A stretch of DNA of 64,000 nucleotides from Odontocerum albicorne. Lineage: Eukaryota; Arthropoda; Insecta; Trichoptera; Odontoceridae. Below the pieces are notes generated by a model, which ran no database searches, was not told where the DNA came from, and worked only from the letters and a program-made list of their open reading frames with translations. The stretch is taken from contig OX463863.1 in NCBI GenBank assembly GCA_949825065.1, positions 21,166,251 to 21,230,250 on the forward strand, in the 5' to 3' direction. Each line of letters begins with the position of its first letter. Within the stretch, counting starts at the first letter, position 1. The translations under genes and the position numbers were made by a program. Below are positions 32,980-46,085 of the stretch, in pieces.

Positions 32980-34300
32980 GAAGGGTGACCATTATTTTTT
33001 ATTTATTATATATTCAGATTATTTAGTTTATTTATTTAGTATTCATTTAAAAATACAGAGGATTTTTTTGTTTAGAACAAATATTTGTTTATTGATACAG
33101 AAAAAGAAAGTTTGAGAGAAACAAGAAGTTTTATTTATTTCTAACAAACCTTATATTTTATTAACAAGTACACAATGGAAAATTTCAAAGAAATAGAAAT
33201 GGTTTTTCTTTTCTGGAAACGTTTAAGAAACACAGTATAGACATTTTATTAAACATAACAATACAACATAAAAATACAAAAAGAACTTAATTTATTATAC
33301 ATCAGTCTGACGATGAATCACTATCACTCGCTTCGCTTAAACTTATGAAATTGTGGTTTTCACTTGTATGGTCAAACATGATTTCTCTTTCCCAATATTC
33401 CGAATCTATGTTTTTCACGGGGTTACGTATTCCACTCCACTCTTCAGAGTTTTTCAAAGAAACTTTTTCTTTTACTAATTGATCCACTGTATTCAATGTA
33501 AACTGTACATTTCTAGAACCAACATACCCTTCGACAGAGGCCCAAATTTTCTCCATTGGGTTAAGATCAGGGTGATACGGCGGAAGGCGCAAAACATCGT
33601 GCCCATGTTCTTGAAGCAGTATGTCGATTGCAAATTCCTTAAAATTGTTTTTATGACACGTTATTAATTTGTACAATTCGGGTTTCAGCATATCGTTGGA
33701 AATATGTATATTTTTTCGAGTAAGCCATACAGACCGGGGATCTAAATTTGGTATTAATTTTTCCATTAACCACTTTCTATAATTATCAAAATTCATCTCG
33801 TTATGATAATCCCCGGTCGTTTGGTGTGACTTATAAATGAGAAGACAATTTGGTAAAACTCCACTTTCCCCCCTGCGTGGACAATAATGAAGCGAGATCC
33901 TTTAGATATGGGCTTCCGAAGTCCATCATTGGAATTAGCCCTCCATCCTCTTGAAGATACGTGGCTTGTATGCACGAAAGTCTAGTCAGTGTAGACAATC
34001 GGCCTTCCTTCTTCTCTGTATTTCTTTATTGCTCTTAAATACGCAATTCTTGTAAACACATGGTCAATTTTTTCTTGAAATATTTTTAAAACATGGCCGA
34101 CCTCCTTAAGTGGTAGACGTGCAAAAAATTCACCAGAAACATTCATTAATTCAATTAACTTTGGGATGTTCCTTAAAAACAAAAAAAATACCAGATATAT
34201 CACCGAAAAACGGTATAAAATTAGATGGCTAGAATAGATTCACTGTAGTCTTTGATTATTACTCATCAGCTAATAATTTTCTACAAAATGGACACCTTAC
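32980..34300 (-). mobile_element. DDE_3 transposase pseudogene, right arm
   Basis: Mirror of 15,830-17,148 and better preserved. 33,302-33,796 is open for 164 residues: NFDNYRKWLMEKLIPNLDP, LRLPPYHPDLNPMEKIW and the acidic C-terminus. Upstream pieces at 33,793-33,975 and 33,982-34,203 carry the shared TAG after IVYTD. The second catalytic aspartate region is still lacking. Confidence 0.72.
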
Positions 34301-34334
34301 CGATTATGGCTTTTAATAATTTATTCCTTCTTTC

Positions 34335-34471
34335 ATGGTCACCATAATGGACCTCGTAAAAGGAATTTCGGTCGAGTGGAAGGAGGACGAAATCCGAAAA
34401 AACTTGGAAGTACCGGATGGCTATGGAAGAGTCCAGAAAGCCAGAAGACTTAACCGTGAGATAACCAACTC
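34335..34471 (+). mobile_element. 5' part of degenerate Jockey/I-like LINE
   Basis: Encodes DLVKGISVEWKEDEIRKNL, a gag-like piece of the old LINE mirrored at 15,650-15,790. It is separated from the rest (35,633 onward) by the younger LINE insertion, and the chimeric ORF 34,335-35,561 fuses the two by chance. Confidence 0.7.
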
Positions 34472-35632
34472 GGCTTTCGACAAAGTTGATCACGATATAT
34501 TACTTAAGAAAATGCACAAACTTGGCTTCAGCTATAATCTAATTGGATTATTTGCATCTTACCTAAAAGAAAGATCTCAATACGTAACAATCCGTAACAA
34601 GTCTTCTGTGGAATTTATCGCAAGATCTGGTATACCACAAGGATCCAATTTAGGTCCCCTACTATTCCTCATATTAATAGACGACATTCAGAATTCCATA
34701 AGTCACTCTACATGTTTATTGTTCGCTGACGACTTGAAAATATTCAAAAAGATCAATTCACCTCACGACTGTGCACAGTTACAACAGGACCTAGACTCCC
34801 TAGTCTCCTGGAGTGAGCAAAATCATCTCCTGTTCAACATTAACAAATGTGTCTGTGTATCTTATAGTCGATCGTTTTCACCAATCCACCATCAGTATAC
34901 TATACAGGGAGTGGCACTAAACAGAGTTTCTGAATTCAAGGATTTGGGCGTAACCTTCGATGTCGGACTCACGTTCGTTAACCATGTCTCACGTTTGATA
35001 TCGGACTGTTACAAACTACTCGGTTTTGTAATGAGAATATCAAGAGAATTTAACAGCACCGATATCCTCCGAAACTTATATAATTATCTAATTAGAACCA
35101 AATTAGAATATGCATCTACGGTTTGGGCTCCTCACCAGCTCAAATATAAAAACAATATAGAACAAATACAAAAAAAATTCCTCAGATATCTATGGTACAG
35201 AACAAAGGACGATTACCCAAAATATGCTCACCATGCCGAACTTCTCACGGTGTGTAACTATAGAAGCCTTGAAACAAGAAGGCAAGAATCCATTGCGATA
35301 TTCCTAATAAAGGTTTTCCAAGGTTCCTTTAACTGTCCCGCGATTCTAGAAGCACTAAGTTTATATGTACCCAATAAATATAGCCGTGCAAGGAATCACC
35401 CTCTGTTCTACATACCAACTTACAGGACGAATATCATGGCTAAACACTCAGTCACGCGTGGTATAGAGATATTGAACCAACTGAATGACACGGTTGATAT
35501 ATTCTCGGTACCGTCTAGCAGTATGAGAAGAATCCTGGCTGATATTATTCCTAACGAATAAGCTAACGCTAGAAGCAAACCCTCTTTGTGTAACAGGAGT
35601 AATCCGTGCAAAGTGGATAAAAAAAAAAAAAA
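34472..35632 (+). mobile_element. Young 5'-truncated non-LTR retrotransposon
   Basis: Carries the C-terminal two thirds of a Jockey-clade-like reverse transcriptase: FDKVDHDILLKKMHKLGF, ARSGIPQGSNLGPLLFLI, the catalytic FADD at CLLFADDLKIF, then a long intact C-terminus to a stop at 35,559-35,561. It ends in a poly-A run at 35,619-35,632. It is inserted into the older LINE. The left arm reads CAACTCAGATGGTG without it, so it arrived after the duplication. A near-identical copy is at 53,703-54,665. Confidence 0.9.
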
Positions 35633-37292
35633 GATGGTGTGACATGGGTCCTTACATAAACAGTAGTACTAACATTTGATGGACAGGCCCTACCTCAGAG
35701 AGTCTACGCTTTCTACAACTCTTTAGTGGTAGAAAAGTATTATTTCCCAACTAAACAGTGCTGCAGATACGGACACACGAAGCCTCAATGCAGATCATCT
35801 GCACGTTTCTTCAAATGTGGCCAATCCCACCTCGGTAATGGTTCCAACGATGTACTGAATGGCGGCTCACTTACCCGATTGACAGCCCCGAATCAAAATT
35901 CATCTTCCCATGATCATTACATTTCCATCATCTCATCCTCCATTCATTAACCCCATCTAAGTAAATTTAACATCGTTGAAGCCAATTGGAACAAATTCTC
36001 CCGTTCTCTCGATGCCTCAATACAACAACTAGATTGGCTTCCGTAAATCACATAGTGCTATGGATAATTTAGCTATTCTCACTACTGATATTCATTCCGC
36101 ATTTACTTATCAAAAACCACTTATAGCCGCTTTCTTAGATATTACCTCAGCTTATGACAATGTCATTTTACATATTTTAAAACAAAAGATGCTGCGCAAA
36201 AAAATCACCCACCTCATATTTAACCTTTTATCAGAAAGCTCCATCTTTCTTTCACAAGAAACGTTTGGATGGGTCTTTCTCAAGGATCAGACCTTAGCCC
36301 CCTCCTTTATAACATTTAAACCGCAGATCTTTTGCACCCGGTTCCTCTCAATACTCCCGTATTACAATATGCGGATGATATCGTGGTTTATACGTCCAAT
36401 AAATCTTTTAAAATAGCAGAAAAGCTATTCAGTTTCGTTCCGAGTGGCCCGAAAATCATGGATTAGATATTTCCCCCTCCAAAAGTTCTATTGTCATGTT
36501 TTCGAGGAAAAGACAACTGCCTACCACTAATATTTGTATTGACAATGTTCCTATTCTTAACTACAGTTCTTACTAATTCCTCGGAATAGCATTCGTCTTC
36601 AGGTTATTTTGGAAAAATTATGCTGAAAACAACATCAACCTGTCAAAAAAACATAAATATTCTTCACGCGGTATCAGAATTATGGTGGGGGGGGGGTAGG
36701 GGCACACCCAACCACTTTGATACTTCTATACACTGCCCTCATCAAAAGCCACCTTAATTATGGTTCATTCTTATTGGACCCTACCTTCAAATATATCCTC
36801 CATAAACTAGACCTCATTCAATTTCAGGCCCTTCGAATTATAGTTGGAGCTATGAAATCTACGCTGACAAATATCCTACAGGTTGAATGTGTGGACCCAC
36901 CGCTCTGCTTTTCGAAGACAGTTCTTAGGGACCTGATATTTCCCATTTCGATCCCCAAATAGTATAACTCTTAATATAAGGAGAACCATATCAAACCTTG
37001 AAGAGGCGGGGCTCGGTGTCACCCTGGCTTGGGTTCCCAGTCATCGAGGCATTTCAGGTAACGAAGATGCTTAGCTAATGTTCCATTCAAGCCTTGGTTT
37101 TCTAAATATAGAAGCACTCGGAGAGAAACGGCAATTATAAGCTGAATACGTTCTAGACATTGTTGTTCCCCTGTCCACCTGGCCGGACTCCATATAAGGG
37201 ATTCTTATTTGTGTGGGTGTGGTCAGGAGGAGGGAGATCTTGAACACATTTTTTCCTCCTGTTCTCTTAATGCTTTCCCTTTGACCTTTAAG
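35633..37292 (+). mobile_element. Degenerate Jockey/I-like LINE, right arm
   Basis: Mirror of 13,985-15,650. Zinc-knuckle region at 35,726-35,950, deletion junction, reverse transcriptase at 36,060-36,416, thumb at 36,717-36,962 and RNase H tail near 37,040. Dead in both arms. Confidence 0.78.
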
Positions 37293-38145
37293 ATACAGAA
37301 AGAAAGAGAAGAATCTTGGAGGATAATGGATTGAGACTGAGCAGAAAGAAAACAGAATATCTGTATCTACCATTCGAGAACACAAATGCTGTCACTCCCG
37401 TAATGCAAATGGATAGAGAAACATTACCAAATTATGACTCCTTTAAGTATCTTGATTCACTCATCCATAGCGATGGAGAATTTGCAGCAGATGTAACACA
37501 TAGAATTAGTGTGGGATGGATGAAGTTTAGATCAATGTACTAGCAGTATCTCGGGTCACTCATCCATAGCGATGGAGGATGTGCAGCAGATGTAACACAT
37601 AGAATTAGTGTGGGATGGATGGAGTTTAGATCAATGACGGGAGTTCTATGTGATCCGAAAATGCCAGTCAAGTTAAAAGGAAAAGTATACCAAACGATTG
37701 TCAGACCCGCACTCCTCTATGGCTCCGAGTGCTGGATGATGTATAACTCTTACTCTAGGCAACTAGAAACTGCTGAAATGCGCATGCTAACATGGTCAGC
37801 TGGTGTGTCCCTAAGAGACAAAATAAAAAGCTCACGCATTCGTGGAAGCCTAGGTGTTACAGACATCAACAGCAAGATGGAGGAGAGGCGATTGAGATGG
37901 TATGGGCACGTTGGACGCAGAGCACCCGATCACATTGTGAACCAGGCAATCTCCATGGATCTTCCTCGAATAACAACCAGAGGAAGACCAAAGAATTCAT
38001 GGGTGGTGCAAAAAGATAACCTGATGCAGAGGCACGGCCTGGGGGACGTAGTCCGGGACAGAAGAGCATACAACCTGAGGACGAGGAGAGCTGACCCCGA
38101 CAGTCTTCGCAGACAGTGAGTTGGGATGGAGCCAGGGAGAAGAAG
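37293..38145 (+). mobile_element. RTE-like LINE fragment replacing deleted DNA
   Basis: Two frames encode an RTE-type reverse-transcriptase C-terminus: GLRLSRKKTEYLYLPFE, KLKGKVYQTIVRPALLYGSE, RRLRWYGHVGRR and RGRPKNSWV. A roughly 100-bp segment (YLxSLIHSDG...MxFRSM) is tandemly duplicated at 37,445-37,640, with a stop between the copies. In the left arm the same interval holds 1.8 kb of different sequence (12,153-13,985), so this fragment sits at a deletion or replacement. Confidence 0.82.
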
Positions 38146-39029
38146 GTGCGAGCTGTCTGAGTGGGGAAGACAATCTCCCTACGACAGCTTGCCCATTCCT
38201 GTTTTAACATTAACATCATTCAGTGAAGAGACACACATAATGCCTGTATAAAAACAAACACCATCCACCCAAATTCAATGAAAACCCAAACCCACTCTAT
38301 CGGTAGGCAGCCCAACACTCCTTGAGACTTGTAAATTGTCGCTTCAAAGGTTATTTTAAACTAAAGTAATTAATTTATTTTTATTTGTTTTGTACATATG
38401 TTCTAGAAAATAGAATTATTCTAACATTGCAAGTACCTGCCTTACATTTGCCGACTTGTTTTACTTCTAAATTAGAATCCTCACGTCACACAGTAGCTTC
38501 TGCATTGATGTTGTGTCATTTTCACTTCACCATCACTGTGTGTTTTCATTTTGGGCTTTACAGCATTGGGCAAGTTACATGATTGAATTTTAGTATTGTA
38601 TGTTTATAATTATTGTTTTATATTGTGAACAAATATTATGACATCTGTTTAATTGTTACTCTGTTATAATTATTATAAAAGGAAAGTTTATATAGCTCCG
38701 TTTACAGAGAAAACTCTTCTCAAGGGCGATCTAACTCTGAATTCGAACCCACTATTATTGGCCCATCAAAATATTACAAAATATGAGCACTGTCCCAACA
38801 GATCAACTGTCAAAATGAGATGAGACAAAAATATGCCTCAATGTAACTAAATGTCATTATATCAAGCAGTGCACACTGATATACAAACAATCACTGTGAA
38901 GCGGTCAAAATTAACCTCTAAATCAATAATGTAGTGAACTCAGATAAAACTAAATATTAATTACAGAAAAAAAACTAAAATAGACAAAATAAATCACATA
39001 CAATAAATACCATATTGACAATTCAATTC
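38146..39029. other. Intergenic, mirror of 11,260-12,150
   Basis: Contains an orphan copy of the conserved upstream block (38,785-38,940, reverse). ORF 38,385-38,582 has no support. Confidence 0.35.
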
Positions 39030-39235
39030 ATCAAGAATAACACACTCTTCTTCCTGAATAATGGCCATGCACTCCTATATCTGATGGAGTATGCGCGGTG
39101 TCTTCATCTTCTTAAATAATGGCCGTGACCTTCTATGTATAGAGTATGCGCCAGATATGCGATGTCTTCTTCTTATCATAAATAATGCCGTGAACTCCTT
39201 TTACATATGAAGGAGTATAGATTGCCTTAATAGAT
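39030..39235 (-). repeat. Hairpin-module array, mirror of 11,090
   Basis: Minus-strand modules with GAATAATGGCCATGCACTCC and TATCTGATGGAGTATGCGC. Heads a decayed unit. Confidence 0.7.
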
Positions 39236-40282
39236 GGAAGATTGGCAAACTGCTTAGATAAATAACTAGTTTAGAAAGAAGAAGATTAAATATAAGTAAA
39301 AATGAAATTTTAAAAATGCACTGTAATAAAACTTAAAATACTCGTAGAGGTATTTTCTCTTATTCAAAATGATCTTAAGTCATTTGTTTTATGGAAGACC
39401 AATTACCACTCAACTCTGGAACGCCAATTATCACTCATCTCTGGAAGGCCAATTACCAATGGTTGTATGACCTAGGGAATCGCTGACATACTAAAAATAT
39501 TTTAAATCATCATTCACAAGTGTTTGGTGTAATTTCACATTCAAATTTTACCTAAATATTTTAAATCACTTCCGGAGAGACCAATATTTTTTAATAACAA
39601 GTTGTGGTCTAAATAAACACGAGGAATGTATAAAATTATTCATGTTTATGCCATTACAAGATGTACGGAGCAAGTAGACAACAAACATGGAAGCTGTATG
39701 AAATGAAGACCTGATCTCTCTGCCAACCCCAAACCTGTAACATTGTACCATGGCTATTCGCCCGCAAGTCAATAAGGAGCAGTCCCTGTAAAACACTGTG
39801 TCTCTACCTGTCACCAAATAATTCTCTATCACAGACAAAGCCACTGAACCATGATTCAGTCATTCAATTAAATAAAAGTTATTTATTAAAACATTACTGA
39901 TATTTAATGGTATACATTGAAACAGATCATCCGCAATGGTTTTCTTTTAAACACTTGTTTTTTCATTCCTTGTAAAATTTCCAGAAATAAAGCACATTCT
40001 ACATATGAATCCTTGAAGTTTCAAAGTTTAAGGATTATATAATAAAAGATTGCCAATACTTCACGCAGTTCTATTAATAATAAAAATAATATTAATCCAA
40101 CCGGTATGCAGAATAAGGCAACGAAACACAGGATATTCATTTACAAAATTCCCACAAAAAAAAGCAAAACAACAAAGTGTTACACCTTAAAAATTGTTAC
40201 AAAAATTATGAAAAATAATAAAGTAAAAAATTATTTTTTTCACTCCTGCTTTTGTTAAAAATTAATTTCTCGATGGTTTTAA

Positions 40283-40897
40283 CCTGTTCACTGCGTTAAA
40301 AATCAAATTCCACGAATCCTGTGCGCGGCACAATTTCAGCGTTTTTTAATTTCTAAGTTTAAACACATATTTTGTTTAGAACCACTGATATTTGATTACA
40401 ACACCAAGTAAACATGACACTTAAGTAATTTTATGATAATAAATAATAGTCATTACTCTTAAGGAGACTCATTAAATAAAGGAGATAAACTTAACATTAC
40501 GTAAAATAAACAAAGGAATGCTACGATCAAATCAATGCTTCATGACACTCACCCAATCAAATGCATATAGCACTAGTAATGTTTATTTACGTAAGAGAGA
40601 CTTAGTAATGTTTATTTACGTAAGAGAGACTCATCGCAGGCCTCGATCCGCGCGACAGGTCGTTAATGCTGGAAATATTGAGAAACCAAAAAAAATCGGC
40701 GCTCTGTTTATTCAACAATATCTCATAAACTAATATATTATTTGACAAGGTTTTCAGAGATGTCGCTAGAATAAAGATTATTTTAAATTTTAGTTCGATT
40801 TTTATTCCGGTTTTGTGTCATTTTTTTTAAGTATTTGTGATTTGAAACTTGGATTGTCGTCAGATCACAGGCGTTTGTGCTCCCCGCGGGGAAAGAG
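40283..40897. mobile_element. piggyBac-type MITE (right arm only)
   Basis: 615 bp between TTAA at 40,279-40,282 and TTAA at 40,898-40,901. Ends are imperfect inverted repeats CCTGTTCACTGCG and, in complement, CTCTTTCCCCGCG. The left arm has a single TTAA at the mirrored place (10,017-10,020), a precise empty site. The small ORFs inside are not transposase. Direct repeats TTTATTTACGTAAGAGAGA lie near 40,580-40,630. Confidence 0.88.
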
Positions 40898-40947
40898 TTA
40901 ATGTAAAAATGTAATCCACAATGCTGTTTGATTATTTCTTAAATGGT

Positions 40948-41237
40948 CTATTCAATTTCTATTGTTTGAGACTGCTTCCCACACTGTCTACAGCTGTCAA
41001 GTTTCTCTCTACTTTGAATCCTTTCATGAGAATGTATAGAGTTTTTTTTTCTAAAATTCTCGTCACATTGCCCACAGCTGTAGAGTTTCTCTCCACTAGG
41101 ATTTTCTCCACTATGAATTCTTAAATTGCGTTTTAAATTTGTACTGTTTGAGAACATGTTTACACAATGTTCAAAGTCATGAGAACTGTTTTCACTGCTT
41201 TCTTTTTTACATAATTTGTGGCTCATATCATCTGAAC
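40948..41237 (-). pseudogene. Zinc-finger gene B', collapsed finger exon
   Basis: Starts after TTTAG with SDDMSHKLCKKESSENSS, FEHCVNMFSNSTNLKRN, one finger-like SCGQCDENFRKKNSIHSHER, then a degenerate CRQCGKQ and a stop. It is open for the whole length, unlike its left-arm mirror. It lacks a usable array and follows the phase-broken exon 1, so it is probably non-functional. Confidence 0.7.
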
Positions 41238-41285
41238 CTAAACAGGTGAAAATTAACCTCTCGAGTAGTGAGATATTAATGAAAA

Positions 41286-41760
41286 TGTAGGGAATACCGA
41301 CATCCCTAAATATTGTCAACATGCACGGTCAACGACCGATGAATCAACCTTTGAATATGTACAAAGATCACATACCAGAACGTCAATATTGTTTACACGC
41401 AAATAATATTTACATCGCATTCCACGGTAGAAAGAGAACGCATCGCGTTGTCTCGCCGTTTCGGCAATAAATATTCTACCCACTATATCATTGGCAACGT
41501 CTGCAACCACCTCGGCACGCACAGGAGTGAGATCAAGATATACTGCGGACGCATTCACGCGCCCCGTTCTGAAATTGTATATATACCTACTTATCGACAA
41601 ATAAAGAGCACTTATTATTATTCACTTGACCATTCATCGCTGTTTACTATTTATTGATTATTCACTCTCACTTTTTCGCATTCCTGAATCGACGTATTTT
41701 ATTTTAAATACAAAACAAATCAAAATCATCACGACGTATCAAATTAAGCATCCCGCTAAA
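41286..41760 (+). mobile_element. Solo LTR (gypsy-like), right arm
   Basis: Mirror of 9,160-9,634, TGTAGGGAATAC to CCCGCTAAA, AAAA on both sides. Confidence 0.7.
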
Positions 41761-42056
41761 AAAAGTTGTATCCTGCAGAGTGAGTTTTTTTATATGAATT
41801 TTTATTTTAAAAACTAAATTTTAGAATTAATATCAACATTTTAAACATCTGCCACGCACATACTCAATAAATATCGCCAATTTGATATAAAAAAATCTAA
41901 TTAAAAATTACCTGATTCCAGATGTTAACAACCAATGGATTCCGCATGTTATTTTATTTTTATTAAATCCCACTTAGCACAATCTCACAAACAACAATTT
42001 CTTTGTCAAAAATGTTTTTCTTATTCACTAACTTATTAACTACAATAAAAAAAAAC

Positions 42057-42321
42057 TTAATAATGTTTTATCGTGTGAAATTCCCCAAAACACGGATGCA
42101 CACACAAAGGAACGTCACACTCTTTACACATGAATTTAGTGTTAGTGCGCACTTTCGGTCTTAGTGTTGTATGGCTACACACATGGCATTTCCTTCTCGT
42201 ATTGGGCCCTTGGGCTTCCGTTTGTGGAATAGGGGTCGGAAAATGTCGAGCAGTTAGCCTTATTGGGCAGTCATGGACTCTTCTACCGCCTGATGAAGAT
42301 GGCCTCGCAGTGTGGATCTCG
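42057..42321 (-). mobile_element. piggyBac C-terminal remnant, right arm
   Basis: Mirror of 8,599-8,863 with the same KCHVC, CKECDVPLC and PCFGEFHT residues on the minus strand. Confidence 0.78.
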
Positions 42322-42441
42322 ACTATTTTTGCGAAAGATAAATCACAGTTGATAAATCACGAAAAAGTCTCGGAATGATATACGGGTTGAAAAGATAAAT
42401 CACAATTTAATCAAGTATTTCTCAAATTTCTTTTTTTTATA

Positions 42442-43319
42442 TACGAGGCGTATCCAGAAAGTAAGTGTACTGAGGCTCTCACGACTGGGTGGATTTTATT
42501 TTCGACATGCTACACTTCCGTGTAGCCTGAACCTTCCCCTCCGGTTCGAGGTCAGTACGTTGAGAAGTGTCGACGCGACAACACGTTTCGTGAAAAATGT
42601 CAATCGAATCTCCCGCCAAGTGCGAAATACGCGGCGTCATCCGTTATCTCGTTTGGAAGGGAAAACCTCCGGTTGAGGTTTATAATGAGGCGAAAACTGC
42701 ATATGGTGATAAAGCAATGAATCGTACGAGTGTGTACAAGTGGTGTCGCGAGTTTAAAAACGGTCGTACGTCTGTGCATGATGATCAGAGGTGCGGAAGA
42801 CCTTCAATTGTGACTGACGAAATTGTAGAAAAAATCGAAAATGCGCTCCGTGACGATAGCAGATTGACTGTGGATGAACTTTCTGCGATGTTTGCTGACA
42901 AAGGGAGTCTGCCTGCTGCACGACAATGCCAGACCACACACGGCCAACGCCACGAAGGAACTGCTCGCCTCGTTTAAATGGGATGTCCTGAACCATCCCG
43001 CGCATTCCTCTGACCTAGCACCTTCAGATTACTATCTCTTTACCTCCCTGAAGCTGCACATGGGTGGAAAAAGGTTTTCAACCGACGAGGAGGTAAAGGA
43101 GGAGGTGGAGAAGTGGACGGAGGGGTTGGCGGGAAACTACTTCGAGGAAGGCATCAAAAAGTTGATACCCCGCTTCACCACCTGCATTGTGAGGAATGGC
43201 GACTATGTCGAAAAATAGCTTACATATGTACTACGGTAACCACGTAATTTTTTTGTTTAAATAAAAAAAGTTGTAACCTACGAAAATTCAGTACACTTAC
43301 TTTCTGGATATGCCTCGTA
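42442..43319 (+). mobile_element. Non-autonomous mariner, right arm
   Basis: Mirror of 7,597-8,478, TA at both borders (42,440-42,441 and 43,320-43,321), the same deletion and frameshift between the DNA-binding and catalytic parts. Some substitutions distinguish it (V/S, N/D, S/N, I/V, K/E). Confidence 0.93.
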
Positions 43320-43516
43320 TACAATAATTAACTTGTATTGAATTGTTGACTAAGAAAAAATTGACAGGGTTAAGATAAAAACATTTTAACTTTATTATTT
43401 GCGCTAAGGCTTAACTTGAATCCTATTTCAATCCAAATAAAGAATGATTTTATTGTTAAGACTTTAATCAATAAGCGAAAACTTATTTAAAATATAATTA
43501 AAATAATTATACTCAC

Positions 43517-43774
43517 TCGTTATTGCATGCGTGTCGCAAATATCAATAGTTTCTGTGTTACTGTCCCGAGCACATTCCTTTTTTATATCCGCTTCCTTTA
43601 TGTTGATAGCAGAATCAGGTAATATTGGCGCAGTATCCTTTTTTACAACATTTTCTTCTTTTATGAAAAAATTTGGACATATTTCGAATTCTAAATCATG
43701 GGATTCCTTTAGTGAACTCATTACTGAGGACATTTCTTTATTGAATGTATCATAAGATGACTGGACCTTAATAT
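43517..43774 (-). pseudogene. Zinc-finger gene B', exon 2
   Basis: 258 nt, phase 1 to phase 1, open, with IKEE and IKKE motifs as in B. Broken upstream by the exon-1 phase shift. Confidence 0.7.
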
Positions 43775-44294
43775 CTACAGAAAAAAACGTACAAGATCAA
43801 ATTTACTGAAGTCATAAAACAACAATTGATACACGTGTACTGTTATTTTTCTAAAGTGTTCCATTGAACATCCATTGTGTGTTGCCTGTTGGTGTGTCAG
43901 TAGTTTTTAAAAGTGGATTTCTCATATTTTATAAATTATCTGTCACATTATTTTTTGGCAAGATTTTATATAAAGAAAATTTATACATTGAGTTATATGT
44001 TAAATATTTCAAAGATAACTCTGAATTTAATTTAGACAGTAAAAAATAATTGAATACGATAAAAAAAAGAGACATAAAACATAACAGAATGTCAAATTTC
44101 TGTGATTTTTTCAAATCAATAATAAAAATGTCAAAAATATTCTGGCTTACAGTTACACACCATCTTATCCATGCCTGCTATGGAATAGGTGGTGTGTACC
44201 TGTAGGCTAAACACCACTAACATAACATAAGTTAATTAATTGTCATATCTCACATATTTATTTTATTTTAACAATATGAGTTTATAAAGTTTAC

Positions 44295-44485
44295 TTGCAA
44301 GGGTCTGTGGGATTATCAACAACATGTCTGGAATCTGCACCGATATCTTGCGCACGTTCCTGCTTGATATCTAACTCATGTTTACTGATATCATATTCGG
44401 GGAACACTGCTGCAGTATCTCCATCTTCTGCCGTCTCTTCTTTCACCATTACATCTGCGCTTCTTTTGTTTAGCTGAGGATCCAT
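44295..44485 (-). pseudogene. Zinc-finger gene B', exon 1, phase-shifted
   Basis: Mirror of 6,429-6,619, with one change (IKQER for IKQEC). The 4-bp insertion before the donor gives 191 nt and phase 2, as in gene B. Confidence 0.7.
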
Positions 44486-44536
44486 CTATAACCTGGAAAC
44501 ATTCAGAATATTTAAACATTAATAATAACGAAAGTA

Positions 44537-44749
44537 TCACATTGATGCCCCAGAATTACTCTCAAACATAAACCTTAATGTCCCCAGAATCTCCGCAAGA
44601 CATACTAAATGTCTGAAAATCCCCTTTAGTGCGACTAAATGCAGACAAAATTCATTCTTTGTAAGAGCATCTAACTTCGTAAACAACCTGGAAGACTTCC
44701 CGGAATTCGATTTATTTAACTCTTCTACGAACTCGATTAGATTGCGCAT
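44537..44749 (-). CDS. Unidentified conserved 70-residue ORF, mirror
   Basis: Same as 6,157-6,369 except for GMFSH becoming GIFRH. Function unknown, coding status doubtful. Confidence 0.22.
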   Translation of the reverse strand: MRNLIEFVEELNKSNSGKSSRLFTKLDALTKNEFCLHLVALKGIFRHLVCLAEILGTLRFMFESNSGASM

Positions 44750-44984
44750 ATGCGGGAACTGGTTTGGTGTGGATCTCTGACTGTCTCATCCCTGACTGTC
44801 TCCTGGTTAACAATTTTCAGCATTACTTAAAGCCTACCTACTACCTTCTTACCAATCTCCTAACATAATTAAGTGTACATATTGAAACCATATGCGAAAA
44901 CTGTTAAATGGTGTTTCGAAACCCATAGATATCAGTAATAATACCGACATAAACACTGTATGTCTTCCTAATAAAATAAAATAA

Positions 44985-45738
44985 AATATTGTTATTTGTT
45001 AAGTTATACACTGTTTATTCTACTTTATATAACGGTATAACACTACCGGTTTCGAGAATTTTCTGTCATCATTACGAGACCACCAATAGAACTGGATTAC
45101 ATTGGAACTGGTACCGACATACACGCTTCTAACAGTAAAAATTCAGATTGGGGATTGTGAGGGGAGGGAGGCAGGAGACAACTTCAGTAAGCAGCGGTGA
45201 GATCTTGGGAATGTGCGTACTAACCAGATGTTCACCCCAATGCACTGACTTGGATATTTCTAGGTCCTCTAATCTGTCCAACTCATTTCCGTTACTACTG
45301 ATATGCAAGCATCAAGAATATATACAAGAACTTGGTATTCAGAATAAATAAGAGATTCGTTAAGGCGGATTTGTGGTCAGGGAGTCTCTCTTCAAAAGAT
45401 TTTCCTGTCTTTCCTATATATAAATTATCACAGTCAGCACATAAAAGTGTATACACACCACTGTCGTTAAATATTCCATTTTTGCCTTTCCCATTAAATA
45501 AGAGATTAAAATTGATGTTAAAAGCTGACTTTATATGACTTTTTTTGTTATTTCGTAGATGTTTATTTATAAATAGGACTTTGCTCCATTTATAGGTGTC
45601 ATTAAATATATGATATTTAATGAGTTTCTTTTTTGTTTTGTTTATCATAAGTGAATCAGTGAGACTTTCAGAGAAGCCATTATTTGTAGCTATATTTTTA
45701 TGCCCAAATGGCAACAGGGGGACACAACTACCAGTCAC
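44985..45738 (-). mobile_element. Penelope-like element, GIY-YIG end, right arm
   Basis: Mirror of 5,168-5,930 with the same truncated GIY-YIG ORF (45,295-45,738) and 3' tail. Confidence 0.78.
45032..45072 (-). ncRNA. Hammerhead-like motif, second type, mirror
   Basis: Mirror of 5,834-5,874, unchanged in core and stem II. Confidence 0.4.
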
Positions 45739-45834
45739 GGACTCAGAATATTGGTTTTATTCTAGATTTCGTGTTTTTGGTACAGGTAAATTATTCAAAT
45801 AAATATTTTTCTAATAAAATCGTAACAAAACACA

Positions 45835-46085
45835 TATATAGTATGGTTCAAATGTGAGAGGAAGGTCAAGATAAGTATTGTTGGATCAAGTAAATGATAT
45901 TCTGAAAGGACATGTAGAAATCATAGAAGTTACAGAAGAAGGTGTATGGATGTAGAAGAGGCTAAGGATGTGTGCCGATATAGGAAGACCTGGCACTCTG
46001 ACTATACTGACAGGGAAATGGCATTATGGTATGTATGTTTGTAATCTGGGGTTGTTAAAGTCCTTCCCTAGCTTCTGGAATCTTA
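45835..46085 (+). mobile_element. RTE-like LINE remnant, mirror
   Basis: Mirror of 4,850-5,070. Confidence 0.55.

Noticed and set aside
34335..35561. Single 408-codon reverse-transcriptase gene
   Set aside because: The first 45 codons belong to an older LINE; the junction at 34,472 is an insertion boundary, so the fusion is accidental.
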